From the NCBI GenBank assembly GCA_022414725.1, contig CM039464.1:9962038-10026037 (forward strand): a DNA stretch of 64,000 bases, in the 5' to 3' direction. Within the stretch, counting starts at the first letter, position 1. The number at the start of each line of letters is the position of its first letter. The notes under the pieces were generated by a model, which saw only the letters and a list, made by a program, of their open reading frames with translations, was not told the DNA's origin and ran no database searches. Below are positions 1-10,933 of the stretch, in pieces. A program made the position numbers and the translations under genes. This DNA is from Microglena sp. YARC. Lineage: Eukaryota; Chlorophyta; Chlorophyceae; Chlamydomonadales; Chlamydomonadaceae.

Positions 1-400
1 GGACAAACACAACCCAATCAGACACTCACGCACACACACACCAGGCCATCCATGCACTACAAGACAACCCCATGCACACATTTACACATACCCAGACACT
101 CACACACGCACACACAAGGGGCTACGCATGCACTGCCACACCGCCCTACTTACGTACACACACACCTCGCCATCCCCATGCACTAAAAGACAATCCCATT
201 GACACAAACAATACACTCAGGCACTCACCCACACACACTGGCTATCCATGCACTACACCATGCACTCACACACACTGGCTATCCATTCACTACCCCATGC
301 ACACACACAAACACACTCAGACACACCTTGAACACACACATAACTGGCTATCCAACTGCAGCACAACCCAAACACAACTACTGAAGCACGAATAAATATC
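1..400. repeat. CA-rich minisatellite
   Basis: Irregular tandem units of about 60-80 bp built around ggctatccatgcacta and CA runs. The short open frames here are Thr/His-rich translations of the repeat and I see no gene. Confidence 0.8.
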
Positions 401-539
401 ACGCACTACAACACCACATAACACGATCGCAATCATCTTCTCATTAACACCATCAGTACTAACAATCTCACCATGATCATCATCATCACTCCTACAATTA
501 GAATCATCTATGTCACAACCATCACTTCATACTACACCA

Positions 540-760
540 ATATACCATGCATGTAGGTACACATCATACAATGCTATGCTACACCATGCCATGCCCCACT
601 ATTATACCATTGTACCATGCATGTTGGTATAAACCATAACATGCAGTGCTATGCAGCACCAGGCCATACCATACTAATCTACCATTGTACCATGCATGTA
701 GGTATAAACCATTCAATGTCATGCTATTCTGCACCATGCAGTACCATACCAAATTTACCA
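540..760. repeat. Tandem repeat of about 70-76 bp, three units
   Basis: The core accatgcatgtaggtat recurs near 545, 613 and 689, each followed by a similar tail. No coding signal. Confidence 0.7.
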
Positions 761-1615
761 TGCAGGTAGAGCAAGGGGTGGTAGCATGATCCTTCCCATG
801 TTGTCTCGGCTGCATGCGAAGCAGGGAACCGCGCGCGCTTAATGAGGCGATGGGCGACTATCAGAGTTGAACTGAGGGGGGCATCAAGAATTGCGAAGAA
901 TTGGTTCAAAGACAAGTCCTAGGCGCGTGTCGAAAGCTAATAATTGAGAAACTTCAACTGAATAAGCCTGCGAGAATGGGCAAGGAGGGAAAACGAGCGA
1001 AGAGCGGGTCCCTGGCTATCACAGGCCGCCTGCCAGGGAGGGGTAACGTATGGCGCGGTGGCGTGGTCCATTTCGCCTCGGCAATACAAATGGGGGCGGC
1101 TTGGCCCATGCGAATGATGGTACCTCCATAGTTTGCAACTCGAAAGTCGCTGGTGCTTAATTCCAAGCTCCGCAAGGGTGTGAGCTGGATATGTTATCGT
1201 TGCCCATGAAATTGTTCATTGTGCAAGCTCTCGAGGCTGGAAACATGAACATTACGTGATTTTGAAGTGCACAGTACATATCCGTAGGCCCACCCCACGC
1301 ACCCGTCCCACCCCACGCACGGCCCTGCGGCTGAGTTGTGGGTGAAGTCCGTGCTAATAATAGCTCAAGTGCCCCAGGGGAATGTTTCGTCCATTGTGAT
1401 GCTTGCATGTTTCGCCTCGATTTTTTGACGACAATTCCATTCCCAAACCTATGTATGCGCACATGATTGGCTGGTACAAATTTGAAATGATGACAAATGT
1501 TACCCAATAATTGTCGCTTTTGGCCCAAAAAGCACAAACCTTAGCTCCTTTTCTTGAATTGCGATGCTCATAAGTGGTCCCTTGAGAATATCTCCGGTAT
1601 CAATAAGTCTTATAA
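760..1615. other. No recognisable gene
   Basis: Mixed-composition sequence with a GC-rich stretch around 960-1140 and short overlapping open frames on both strands. No domain, splice pattern or RNA gene could be supported. Confidence 0.5.
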
Positions 1616-1617
1616 TT

Positions 1618-1905
1618 GGGATATCTTATATAATGTTTTGTTTTTTTGTGATTTGAAGTGAAACCTGAAAAGTAGGTTGTGACACACGGACAAACAAACA
1701 AACACACAAACAGTTTTGACAGGCTAATCCCTCAATCATAAAGGGCGCCTGGAGGCGCGTCCCGAATGAAAATGTCTTATATTTGGGATATCTTATATAA
1801 TGTTTCGTTTTTTTGTGATTTGAAGTGAAACCTGAAAAGTAGGTTGTGACGGACACACACACACACGGACATTTTTGACAGGCTAATCCCTCAATCAAAA
1901 ATAAA
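1618..1905. repeat. Tandem duplication, two units of about 165 bp
   Basis: The block beginning ggatatcttatataatgtt and ending gacaggctaatccctcaatca occurs twice (about 1618-1740 and 1786-1900). Copies differ in a short CA/AAAC tract. Below it, three copies of ttcattcgggta follow (1910-1978). Confidence 0.8.
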
Positions 1906-2084
1906 TTTTTTCATTCGGGTATTTTTGTAATTTTTTTCATTCGGGTAAAATCTGGAGATTTTTTTCATTCGGGTACTTGTAACAATCTAGTAGTCATGCA
2001 AGACGGCAGCAATTCACTGTTGGGCCAGCATTGCTGGGTATGCGTGCCCACCCATTTACAGTCTGGTGCTCTTCTCAGTAGAAA

Positions 2085-2180
2085 TTGAAATTGAAATTGT
2101 TACATCCGTGTAGAACCGTTACTCACAGGACGTGAAGTTAAGGACACCATAGCGTAAGCCGGAGCTAGCTATAGTCACCG
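2085..2180. repeat. Dispersed repeat, copy 1
   Basis: About 96 bp, beginning near gaaattgttacatccgtg and ending ctagctatagtcaccg. It recurs almost identically at 60,701-60,796, some 58 kb away. No coding capacity. It could be a conserved fragment of a longer mobile element. Confidence 0.8.
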
Positions 2181-2500
2181 TTCTTCTCAGTATAATATTC
2201 GTATCCTGGCTGTAACTTTCTCGCCTCACTCACCCGTCAGCGGGATGTACAAAATAACGTTCTTGAACTTTGTCTTGGTTACGTAGCTCCAGCCAGCAAT
2301 TTGGCTGCTCGCCGTCTTTGGCAGTAAAAAACATTATTTCCTGGGAAATGAAGTGAATGCGAACCATACGAAAATATATAAACTGAACATACTAATAGCT
2401 CCTGAAACATGTTAATAATGGTCTTCCAAAATGCCGTTGTTGAGGCAAGAAGGGTCGATTGAAGCTGATTAAAGGAAGGAAAAATTGTAACATACTCCAG

Positions 2501-2880
2501 CATACTCAGCAAAAATCAATGCCTAGACCATACAGCGCCGGAGCAGCTCTAAGGTTTATAACAGCGAGATTTAGAAAAAAAACCAGAACCTGTCGATAGA
2601 GAGAGGAAATTGTTACCTACTCAGCAAAAATCAATGCCGAGACTGAACAGCGCCGGGGCAGCTGGACGGTTTTATAACAGTGAGGGTACGATATATGACA
2701 GACCTCGGAACCTGGTCCAGGACTTCTGGAGGTAAACTCCAAAAAGCGAATGAAAATAAAATTATATCCACCAGAAAAAAAGGAGGGGGGCATAGAGATC
2801 TTCAAAGGCGGCCTTAATACCCCCTATCTAATAAAGGGAATAAGGGATATCATTTTGATAACCTGCTTCACAAGGTTTGC
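2501..2880. repeat. Dispersed repeat family, copies 1 and 2
   Basis: Two adjacent copies (about 2501-2590 and 2590-2880) share actcagcaaaaatcaatgcc, then cagcgccg and tttataacag. Copy 2 continues through cagaacctggtcc and gataacctg. Further copies lie at 3030-3480 (split by a solo LTR) and 3740-3975. Confidence 0.75.
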
Positions 2881-2882
2881 CG

Positions 2883-3031
<149 letters not shown>

Positions 3032-3066
3032 CTCGTTACATAAACTCATCAAATCACTGCCGAGAC

Positions 3067-3409
3067 TATCAGCATGAATTGCGGTGCTCTCACGCGTTTT
3101 ATGACTTGGTGACTACTTATGTACTTCCTTAGGACTATCGGCTCTGCCAGTACTGTGTCAGCTTCCCGTAGGCTGTGTCATCCTTCATGGCACAGTGACA
3201 GCTTCCTGTTGGCTGCGTCACCGGTTCCACTGACACGCGCTGTCTAGCCTGTACCCTGTTAGGTTCCAGGCTGCGTCCCCTTTCACCGCTGGTGCCCCTA
3301 GGTGGGTCTCCAGTGCTTGTAACGTTATTCTCGTCTCCGTGTATAGATTGGCGCGTCTGTTCCGCTGCAAGCATCTCTGTCCACTCTACGGAGTGTATTA
3401 AAGCTGATA
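3067..3409. mobile_element. Solo LTR (TATCAGC/GCTGATA family)
   Basis: A 343-bp sequence beginning tatcagcatg and ending aagctgata, flanked by a perfect 5-bp target duplication GAGAC (3062-3066 and 3410-3414). It aligns over its length with the LTRs at 6930, 7637, 24659 and 28624. No internal region or second LTR is present, so this is a solo LTR left by LTR-LTR recombination. It sits inside a third copy of the local dispersed repeat, whose halves lie at about 3030-3066 and 3410-3480. Confidence 0.9.
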
Positions 3410-3739
3410 GAGACAGAACAGCAGCACAGCCTGCCGACCATCAAATTTTATAACACGGAAGAACGAGGGTTTTTAAGGCACCCCCACAAACGTGAAAACT
3501 AACTAGGTGAAGTCAAAAAAACGAAACAAAGTAGAGGCGGAAAGAAGAGCGGAAAGGAGAGCGTGAAGGGAAGGGATGCCGAGGCAGGCAATCCAGAGCA
3601 CCAAGCCCAACAAACACAAAAGAAGAGGGCTGAGCCCAAAGAGCTAATAACTAATCAAGGGCACGCGCTAAGAGCACCTTAATATGCAGCGATAACGCCC
3701 TTAAAAGAAAATAAGGTGAGAGGATATATATAAAACAAG

Positions 3740-3975
3740 GTGAGAGAGAGGATATAGTTACATACTCAGCAAAAATCAATGCCGAGACTGAACAGCGCCG
3801 AGGCAGCTGGACAGTTTTATAACAGTGAGGGTTTGGGCAACATACCCCTCAGAACCTGGTCCAGGAGGTGACCTCCAAAAAAAGCGTACGAAAGAGCAAA
3901 TAAAAGGCTCGACAATGTGATTACAATGGGTAAATGACAAGGTTTTGATAACCTGTTTTACAAGGCTTTAAGATA
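3740..3975. repeat. Dispersed repeat family, copy 4
   Basis: Matches 2617-2880: actcagcaaaaatcaatgcc, cagcgcc, ttataacagtgagggt, cagaacctggtccagg, gataacctg. Intervening 3480-3740 is purine-rich with no gene seen. Confidence 0.75.
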
Positions 3976-4008
3976 TTTAATCCTAATTTTCGGCGACCCG
4001 GTATCGAT

Positions 4009-4108
4009 TCCGCCATAGTCTAGTTGGCCTAGGATACTCGGCTCTCACACGCTCCATCCTGCAGGACATTGTACCCGAGTGACCCGAGTTCGAATATCGG
4101 TGGCGGAA
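4009..4108 (+). tRNA. trnE-CUC: tRNA-Glu (CUC) with a 26-nt intron
   Basis: The 5' acceptor strand TCCGCCA (4009-4015) pairs perfectly with TGGCGGA (4101-4107), followed by discriminator A. The D-arm GTCTAGTTGGCCTAGGAT is typical of tRNA-Glu. The anticodon stem is CTCGG (4037-4041) with CCGAG (4075-4079), and anticodon CTC is at 4044-4046. An intron of 26 nt (4048-4073) lies one base 3' of the anticodon, the canonical nuclear position. The T-arm CCGAG-TTCGAAT-ATCGG has one mismatched pair, and the B box departs from GGTTCGANTCC, so the gene may be weak or decaying. Only TTT follows closely as a possible Pol III terminator. Confidence 0.8.
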
Positions 4109-4109
4109 T

Positions 4110-5000
4110 ATTTGTCCACGAAGCTTGTCGTGCAGTCTCACGTAGCGACTCATCGATCGAGCTGCATGGGTCCATGTGTATGATGAACCCTACGGGTTCG
4201 GCTTGCAAAATTGCATTTGGACCGCACCAACTGACGTTTGCATACGGTAGGCATCCCACTAAGGGCGTGTTTCCAGTGGACCAAATAGTTCAACTGTGGG
4301 CGCCAGCGTGGCACGAGTGTTTCCAGTGGGCACAGTTCAACTTCAACAGTTCAACTTTTCGCCGATGTGGCACGCCAGGTGGGCAGCCACGTCAGGGTTT
4401 GTCCGTCGCCCTCCCCCCTCAACAGTTCAACTGTTGAGCAATCCCGAACACCCCCCCCCCCCTGTTCGGGATTGCTCAACAGTTCAACTATTTTGGGGGG
4501 AGGACGGTGGACAATTTCGAGGGAGGACGTTGGACAAAATCACAAAAGTGATACAGCAGCGAGCATCTTCGCAGATTCTCCCCGAGATCTGTCAACACGC
4601 CCCGAGTTGCGAGTAATTGGGAGCCAATTTCAAGTTGGATGGGTGAAGACATGAAAGAAAGGCGGGAATTAACCAGTTCGAATGACGATAGCGAGAGCCA
4701 CAGATTCGACCGAAATCTCACTCTGACCACCCGATCCATTCGACCGGACGGAGCAGATGCAGAAGCGGCAGCGGCAGGAGGAGCAAGAGGACAGATTGAA
4801 GTGAAGAGCGCAGCGAAATAATACACTGGCGGTGGTAAGCGGTGGATGCGGTGATTTGAGGAAACTTCGAGCAAGCTGCATGCACTTGCAGCGAGGGGGG
4901 CAAGGGACCAGAACGCGCTCGAGGGGCAGCCGTGATGACAAGGCACTTCTTGAGGTTTTAGGGCCCAGCTCAGCACTCGAACTTGAACTGTAGGGTTGAG
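4110..5000. other. Non-coding, with GTTCAAC repeats
   Basis: Contains repeated agttcaac motifs (4286-4350), a long hairpin (4424-4489) and the likely 3' region of the minus-strand host gene. Open frames seen here on the minus strand read past the inferred stop at 5008 and are not supported. Confidence 0.5.
4424..4489. repeat. 27-bp inverted repeat with a poly-C loop
   Basis: Arm agttcaactgttgagcaatc... (4424-4450) and its reverse complement (4463-4489) match at 26 of 27 positions around a loop of 12 C. Related gttcaac motifs are scattered just upstream. Confidence 0.85.
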
Positions 5001-5007
5001 TGGTCTA

Positions 5008-5022
5008 CTATACACAGTTGAC
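5008..5022 (-). CDS. Host gene exon 14 (terminal)
   Basis: The acceptor ttatttccaacag is followed by five codons ending in TAG, in phase 0 with exon 13. It is short, so the true 3' end could differ. Confidence 0.45.
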   Translation of the reverse strand, partial: VNCV

Positions 5023-5113
5023 CTGTTGGAAATAAAATGTATGAACACAGTTAGCAAACACATGCATAGTAAGCACCAAAACATAACACAGAATTCCATA
5101 ATATTACCATTAC

Positions 5114-5547
5114 CTGGGACATTCGAGGTGCACCTATAAGTTGCGTTGAGAACAACGTCGACATAGCACATGAACCAGGCATAGGATTGTCCCGCCATGA
5201 TGTGACGGCTTGTTGCGAAGGACCACAAACAACAGAATTGGCAGAAACAAACCGCTGAGCTGCATCACCAAGCGGCTGACCATGAATTTTCTCAGCAACA
5301 CGGATTCGTTGATGATCACTGACTGACCTACCAAATGATGATAGGCAGTTTCCAGAAAGGGCAGTACTAAAAACTGGATCCGTCTCCATGAATCTTCTCA
5401 ACATTTGATGAGGGCACAAATCACGAGATGTCAACATCCTTTCACTAGCACATTTCATGAGGTCCCGGGTCACACATTCCATGCTCGCTATGGATGGCAC
5501 AACTTTAGGATGGTTGATCAATGCAGTGACGTAAGATGACGGAAAGC
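5114..5547 (-). CDS. Host gene exon 13
   Basis: 434 nt, residues about 971-1115. It joins exon 12 in phase 1 (acceptor tttatgaag, less typical) and ends at donor GTAATGG. The peptide is soluble, with Arg- and Cys-containing stretches; no domain recognised. A decayed partial duplicate of its sequence (atcacgaga..caacatc) lies in the upstream intron near 5720-5760. Confidence 0.65.
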
Positions 5548-5929
5548 CTTCATAAACAATGGAGAAACATAAGCGTAATTATACATAAGTAGTATAAAAC
5601 TAACAAATCACATTTTGGTACAATACAATAGATAACATAAGCTACAAACAATAAATTAACACACACAACACATATGTCAACCCACATGTGATGTCAATGT
5701 AACCGTGCTTACCTGGACCCTAATCACGAGATTGCAACATCGTATCACTACCAGACAATGCAAAACGAAAAATTATAACACATACTACGCATGTACCATG
5801 CAAGTGAGAAGAAGTGAAAAATGTAGAGGGAACCACGAGTTGCAGATTACAAAGGATTTAAATAAGTAACATATGAAATCACACATACATGAAAGCATCA
5901 GTACTATTTACATAGTTAAAATAAATCAC
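5548..5929 (-). other. Host gene intron 12
   Basis: AT-rich. It contains a degenerate partial copy of exon 13 around 5720-5760 and nothing else recognisable. Confidence 0.5.
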
Positions 5930-6052
5930 CTATGTGTTGTCGGGACAACAGCAATTTCCTGCGCTCTAGGCCACCATGTACCAATGCGCTAGTGAAAGCT
6001 TGCATTGCCTGCAACCGCACTTCGCCCACACGAGAGGAAGTTGCATCTCGAC
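5930..6052 (-). CDS. Host gene exon 12
   Basis: 123 nt. The acceptor ...ccttgtag completes a Gly codon split with exon 11, and the donor is GTGATT. The peptide begins RDATSSRVGE and is Leu/Gln/Arg-rich, plausibly helical. Confidence 0.65.
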
Positions 6053-6319
6053 CTACAAGGACACATGAGACTTGTAAGAAATCAAGAAAGCCAATAAATA
6101 CATTACAAAGTATATGAACGACATGTGTGGAACAACGAGTAACCAAGGAAATGACATGGATTGCACTAAGGGTGTCAGACAAAGAAGCATACAAACAAGC
6201 AAGCAATAATTGCATACAAGCAAGAAAGCATAAGGACAAGGAAGCAAGTCATTGCACATCTTCTTTCAAACAAATAAAAATAATAATAAACCAACATAGT
6301 ATAACAGAGTAAAACATAC

Positions 6320-6545
6320 CTGCACAAACATTGACAGACGAGCAAGCCGCCATATGAGCAGTCTGCGCCGCATAAACCTCATTCATGACAGAGGTCATAG
6401 TCTCTTGACCAGCCCATCCACCAAGATACCCAATAGACTGGAGTAAGCCGGGAAGCGCATCCTCCCTGCCATTAGCAAGGGTCTCCTCAACCTTTGTGCT
6501 AACCAAATTCCTGCGGAAGGCCCTAGATCCCTTTGGACAAATCCC
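6320..6545 (-). CDS. Host gene exon 11
   Basis: 226 nt between acceptor tctttgctttag and donor GTATGT. It encodes residues about 855-930. Contains SRAFRR, later GYLGGW, then a Tyr in NEVYAA. This order resembles the HxxR, H/W and Tyr boxes of tyrosine recombinases (a guess). The histidine of HxxR is not obvious. Confidence 0.7.
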
Positions 6546-6663
6546 CTAAAGCAAAGACAGAAGAAGGCAAATGACTTACAACCCCACATTAAAGCATCTC
6601 TCAAAGAATCATGGTAAGTATCGGCACACAAAGCAGTACAGCACAAAAACCATTACTACACAC

Positions 6664-6760
6664 CTGCAATTTACAGAACTCGTGCGCCAACTTTGTCAGA
6701 TTGTCGATAGGCATACACCTGTTCACAGACCCATCGCTTCCAACATGACAATAAACAAAC
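6664..6760 (-). CDS. Host gene exon 10
   Basis: 97 nt, acceptor ctacacttgcag, donor GTGTGT. It begins by completing a Trp codon split with exon 9 and ends in phase 0. The peptide contains CHVGSDGSVNRC. Confidence 0.7.
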
Positions 6761-6834
6761 CTGCAAGTGTAGAAACCAAGGAAAGTTTACAAACACAGGA
6801 AGTAAAGGCAATGATTCGAACACAAACAACCTAC

Positions 6835-6924
6835 CAATTCCCAGCATCATTCAGAAACGGGACAGACTCTCCAACTTTGCATTCCGCTAGCTGCTTCCGA
6901 GTTATTGCGCCAACCATAACAGCC
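6835..6924 (-). CDS. Host gene exon 9, 3' part (after TRIM insertion)
   Basis: Continues the frame of the 26-nt fragment at 7961-7986 once the 1031-bp TRIM element and one ATGTC copy are removed. Donor GTAGGTTG, phase 2. Together the exon is 116 nt, as its phases require. Confidence 0.7.
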
Positions 6925-6929
6925 ATGTC

Positions 6930-7253
6930 TATCAGCATGTATAGCGGTGCTCTCACGCGTTTTATGACTTGGTGACTACTTATGTACTCCCTTAGAACTA
7001 TCGGCTCTCCTGAGCCAGCTTCCCGTGGGACTGAGTCATCTTGAGATGACTCAGTGGCAGCTTCCTGTCACCTACGTCTCCGGTCTGATCTGTACCCTGT
7101 TAGGTTCCTGTCTACCGCCTCCTTTCACCACAGGTGCCCCTTTATGGGTCTCCTGTGTCTGTAACGTTATCCTTGTCTCCGTGTATAGATTGGTGCGTCT
7201 GTTCCGCTGCTTTAATCTACTGTCCACTCTACCGGAGTGATTTCAAGCTAATA
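6930..7253. repeat. TRIM left LTR
   Basis: 324 bp, TATCAGC...GCTAATA; apparently identical to 7637-7960. Confidence 0.92.
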
Positions 7254-7636
7254 GGTTACTGGGCTCCTCATCACTACCACTGCTTTGATAATGCAACTTC
7301 CGCGAGGGCCTCCTGCCGGCTTTGTGAAACTTACCAAACTTAATGGTGTTATCATTGATTGGCATTAGGTTCCTATTCCCGGATCGGGTTTTCTATACCG
7401 TTGTTACCCGACTTTGATATTTAGTTGTCCTCTTATATCCACTTGGCAAATTTTGGTTCTTTGCCTTGCTTCATACCTTCCCTTACACCCTTCGGGTTTC
7501 ATTTGAAGTTTCTCTCGATTTTTATTTTTCGGAGTTCTTTGATTTTTTTTTTTTTTAATTTGTTACATATAGTTCTATGTCACCAGTGCCATAGGTGGAG
7601 TAGTACTATTGTATGTCACCTGTGTCATAGGTGGAG

Positions 7637-7960
7637 TATCAGCATGTATAGCGGTGCTCTCACGCGTTTTATGACTTGGTGACTACTTATGTACTCCCTT
7701 AGAACTATCGGCTCTCCTGAGCCAGCTTCCCGTGGGACTGAGTCATCTTGAGATGACTCAGTGGCAGCTTCCTGTCACCTACGTCTCCGGTCTGATCTGT
7801 ACCCTGTTAGGTTCCTGTCTACCGCCTCCTTTCACCACAGGTGCCCCTTTATGGGTCTCCTGTGTCTGTAACGTTATCCTTGTCTCCGTGTATAGATTGG
7901 TGCGTCTGTTCCGCTGCTTTAATCTACTGTCCACTCTACCGGAGTGATTTCAAGCTAATA
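7637..7960. repeat. TRIM right LTR
   Basis: 324 bp copy of the left LTR, followed directly by the ATGTC target copy. Preceded by ccataggtggag. Confidence 0.92.
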
Positions 7961-7986
7961 ATGTCCACCAACCAAACAGAGGCAAT
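7961..7986 (-). CDS. Host gene exon 9, 5' part
   Basis: 26 nt from acceptor tatttggttgtag to the TRIM insertion point, in phase 0 with exon 8. The frame resumes at 6924. Confidence 0.65.
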
Positions 7987-8344
7987 CTACAACCAAATAA
8001 ACAAATTGGCAAATGGTCAAATTATACAACAGTGCATGCAATAATGTAGCAGTAGACAACACAGGCAGTAGGAAAATAAACAGGTAATCAATAAACGTGT
8101 ACGCAAGCAGCACCCATGAACCATGCCATACCAGAATACAACGCATAAACATGCCATGGAATAATACAGTGCCAAAGACATACACGAAACACATCTTATC
8201 AAGATCAATACACATTTGCTTGCACTAAGCCCTTACAGAAGTATAATAAATGCATCGATCAGAGTACTGTATTACTTTTGAACACAAGTGGTTTGAGATA
8301 GAATACAACAGCACGTACAACCTCATGATATCAGAAGTACTCAC
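7987..8344 (-). other. Host gene intron 8
   Basis: AT-rich, no internal feature seen. Donor GTGAGTAC at 8344, acceptor at 7987. Confidence 0.6.
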
Positions 8345-8861
8345 CACATTGGCATCCTCCACGCACTTCTCATCTACACTTGGATCCACAACAGACATGC
8401 GCATCCCATGCACATCCATATTTTTCTCGCTGGACCAACGGATGACAGTGCCAAATATGTGATGAAGCACACCATCAACCATGCTTGCCGTCTTGACGAT
8501 AGTCAAATCACGCCAACGCAAGCTTGCAGCAGTAGGGTTTCGGCGTGCAACTGTAGACATCAAGCTAACATACGAGCCTATCAACATGTGACGAGCTATC
8601 TGCGGAGACAACGCTCCCAACCCTTGCCTAATTTCAGCTGGGAACATTTGGTGAACACGACCACCAGTGGGACCCACATGCCTTTGAATCGCATCCATAA
8701 CACCTTCATACATAACCTTGTGGACAATCCTTGGATCATACTTGACCTTGAAATCACGTGAAGCTACTACTCCAACCTTCTTGGACACAGCATCAATACC
8801 AGAGTTCACCCAACTACAAATAAGCCTCCGACATGACTCCATTGTAGAACAATGGCCATAC
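8345..8861 (-). CDS. Host gene exon 8
   Basis: 517 nt, the longest soluble exon (residues about 611-783). It enters through acceptor cttttttgtag by completing a Trp codon and leaves at donor GTGAGTAC in phase 0. It contains the stretch ARRNPTAASLRWRDL, whose arginine followed by LRWRDL resembles the first catalytic-arginine box of tyrosine recombinases. No other domain is apparent. An upstream frame extends into the intron, but the splice signals and phase favour this boundary. Confidence 0.75.
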
Positions 8862-9382
8862 CTACAAAAAGCAGAAGAGCAGTCAATAAAATATATGACA
8901 AAACAAATAAAGTTAATAGTACATAAACAAAATATATGGTATATCCAATTCAAGTTGCTTAAAAATTGCACGCAAACGTATAACAAATATGAACAGCAAC
9001 ATATGTAAAAATATATGTTAACACAACATCACATTAACCACAAATAAATGGTAAATAAATGGTAAATAAATGGTAAATAAATAAGTACATAAATAAGTAA
9101 ATAAATAAATAAAAATTTAATAAATAAATAAATAAATAAATAAACAAAAAAACAAACAAACAAACAAACAAACAAACAAACAAACAAACAAACAAACAAA
9201 CAAACAAACAAACAAACAAATAAATAAAGAAATAAATACATACATGAATAAATAAATAAATAAATAAATACATAAATAAATAAACAAATAATAAATATAT
9301 AAAGACATAAATGTACATGTCAATAATATACATAAATACTTTTATGAACATGTTAACTCACTCAAAATAATAAAGCTCTTAC
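8862..9382 (-). other. Host gene intron 7 with (AAAT)n/(AAAC)n microsatellite
   Basis: About 9045-9300 consists of AAAT, then about 20 AAAC, then AAAT tetranucleotides. Frames through it encode Phe-Val-Cys-Leu repeats and are not genes. Confidence 0.9.
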
Positions 9383-9459
9383 CACCAAAGAGCCTTGATC
9401 GTGGCAGCAAATTCATAGTCTGTCAATGGCCAAAGCTGTATTATGAGTTCATCAGCTTC
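9383..9459 (-). CDS. Host gene exon 7
   Basis: 77 nt, acceptor catttctgctcgcag, donor GTAAGAG, phase 2 at its end. Peptide includes LWPLTDYEFAATIKALW. Confidence 0.7.
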
Positions 9460-9932
9460 CTGCGAGCAGAAATGAACAAGCCACGTGAGAACAATGTGCA
9501 ACCTATGACAAGCCCACACCATAACACAAGCACCACCACCACCAACACCACAACTATTGGCCCATAACAATCCCAGTCCATAACACTTGCAGCACCACCA
9601 TCAGCGTTTGCCTATGAGAAGCCAACACCATTACAATGGCACAACCATCACCACCACAAATGGCCTTAGACAAGGCCACTCCATAAAACAAGCACCACCA
9701 CCACGACCAGCGTTGCCCCAAGACAAGCCAACACCATAACACAAGCACCACCACCAGCACTGCTATTAGCACATGACAAGCCCACTCCATAACACAAGCA
9801 CCACCACGAGATGTAGCGTTAGCCCATTACCATCCCACACCATAACACGACTACCACCACCACCACTACCACCATCATCTCGACGACATTAATGAAAACA
9901 CACAAATTTATATATAAACAAAACAACAAAAC
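9460..9932 (-). other. Host gene intron 6 with ACC-rich minisatellite
   Basis: About 9500-9870 holds about six irregular units of ccataacacaagcaccacca type. No gene. Confidence 0.8.
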
Positions 9933-10082
9933 CTGAATCACCTCCTCAGTGACGTCCTCATTATGCACCATCAAGCCTCGATTTGCAACTACAACTGAGA
10001 AAACAATACGTAGCACACTGAACCATTGGCATTGCTGCCGATCGTGATTGACAGTTGAACCCTTCTTGAAGCGTTGTGGAAC
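9933..10082 (-). CDS. Host gene exon 6
   Basis: 150 nt between acceptor tactgaacatgcag and donor GTTTTG (weak). Phase 0 both ends. The peptide begins VPQRFKKGST and ends EEVIQ. Confidence 0.6.
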
Positions 10083-10642
10083 CTGCATGTTCAGTACAAG
10101 GACATAAATAATTAATAAGCCTATACGACTGGTTAATCGTAACCCACCAACAACTGCATACAAGACCCCACACCATACAAAGTACAAGTTTTATACAGGG
10201 TTACAGAGAGTACAACAAACAAAATTAAAAATAAATGATAATTTGTGTATAAATGCCAAACTGTAAGAACCCAACAGTCTAGTCCCCCATATGAATCAAC
10301 AGGGACCAGCCCACACAACACACGCCCAACAATGTGACCAAAGATATCAAGGCTAACCATAAAATGCACTTGCACACAAGACAGACTAAAACAAAGGGCA
10401 TAAACTCCTGCATGTGGGACCTAGCAAACTCCTTCATCATCACTACAGGTAGTAATCTCTTAGGGCATTCCACAAACATAAAGAAGTGGCAATACAGTAA
10501 AGCTCGCAAGGCTAGGTGGGGACACATATGGACTATAAAAGTAGCGTACATATACAAATATCCAGATGATACTAACACTAGCAACCCCTATAACAATATG
10601 TGTCCTGTTTGCCAAAAAGCAAAGGATGCACCAAACACATAC
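10083..10642 (-). other. Host gene intron 5
   Basis: No repeats or genes recognised. Begins with donor GTATGTG. Confidence 0.5.
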
Positions 10643-10933
10643 CTGGTCCAGGTCTAAGGCATTGACCTTCGCCCCTTGTTGCTGAAACTCACGGGCAACA
10701 GCACGTCCGTTCCCTAGCACGTGGGCAGCAGCCTTCATGCCATTGCAACCAAGTACTTCGTCAGGGTGAATACCCCGAACAAATGAGTCCGACAAAGGAG
10801 GCAAAACATCACGAGCACTGACATCCTGTGATTGAAGGCCATTCGAATTGTCCAAGGCATCAACAACAGCATCATCTTCGAATCGCCTAAAGCAAGCCTC
10901 CAAGTCTTCATCAAAGGACAGTACAGAGTGTAC
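10643..10933 (-). CDS. Host gene exon 5
   Basis: 291 nt, residues about 439-535, phase 0 at both ends (acceptor caatgttctgcag, donor GTATGTG). It marks the switch from the membrane-rich N-terminal region to an acidic soluble segment (SFDEDLEACFRRFEDD). No domain recognised. Confidence 0.7.

Larger units (their letters stand above)
6930..7960. mobile_element. TRIM-type non-autonomous LTR element
   Basis: Two 324-bp LTRs (6930-7253 and 7637-7960), apparently identical by eye, flank a 383-bp internal region. The target duplication is ATGTC (6925-6929 and 7961-7965). LTRs start TATCAGC and end GCTAATA. There is no gag, protease or polymerase frame. The internal ends match those of the larger element at 24,659-28,921 (for example ggttcctattcccggatcgg), so both belong to one family and the TRIM probably arose by internal deletion. 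It lies in exon 9 of the host gene. No obvious primer-binding site begins with TGG next to the 5' LTR. Confidence 0.92.

Noticed and set aside
4488..5228. 246-codon minus-strand frame
   Set aside because: It runs through the inferred last intron and 3' region of the host gene; splice signals and phase give a stop at 5008 instead.
9029..9351. Phe/Leu/Val/Cys repeat frames
   Set aside because: AAAT/AAAC tetranucleotide microsatellite.
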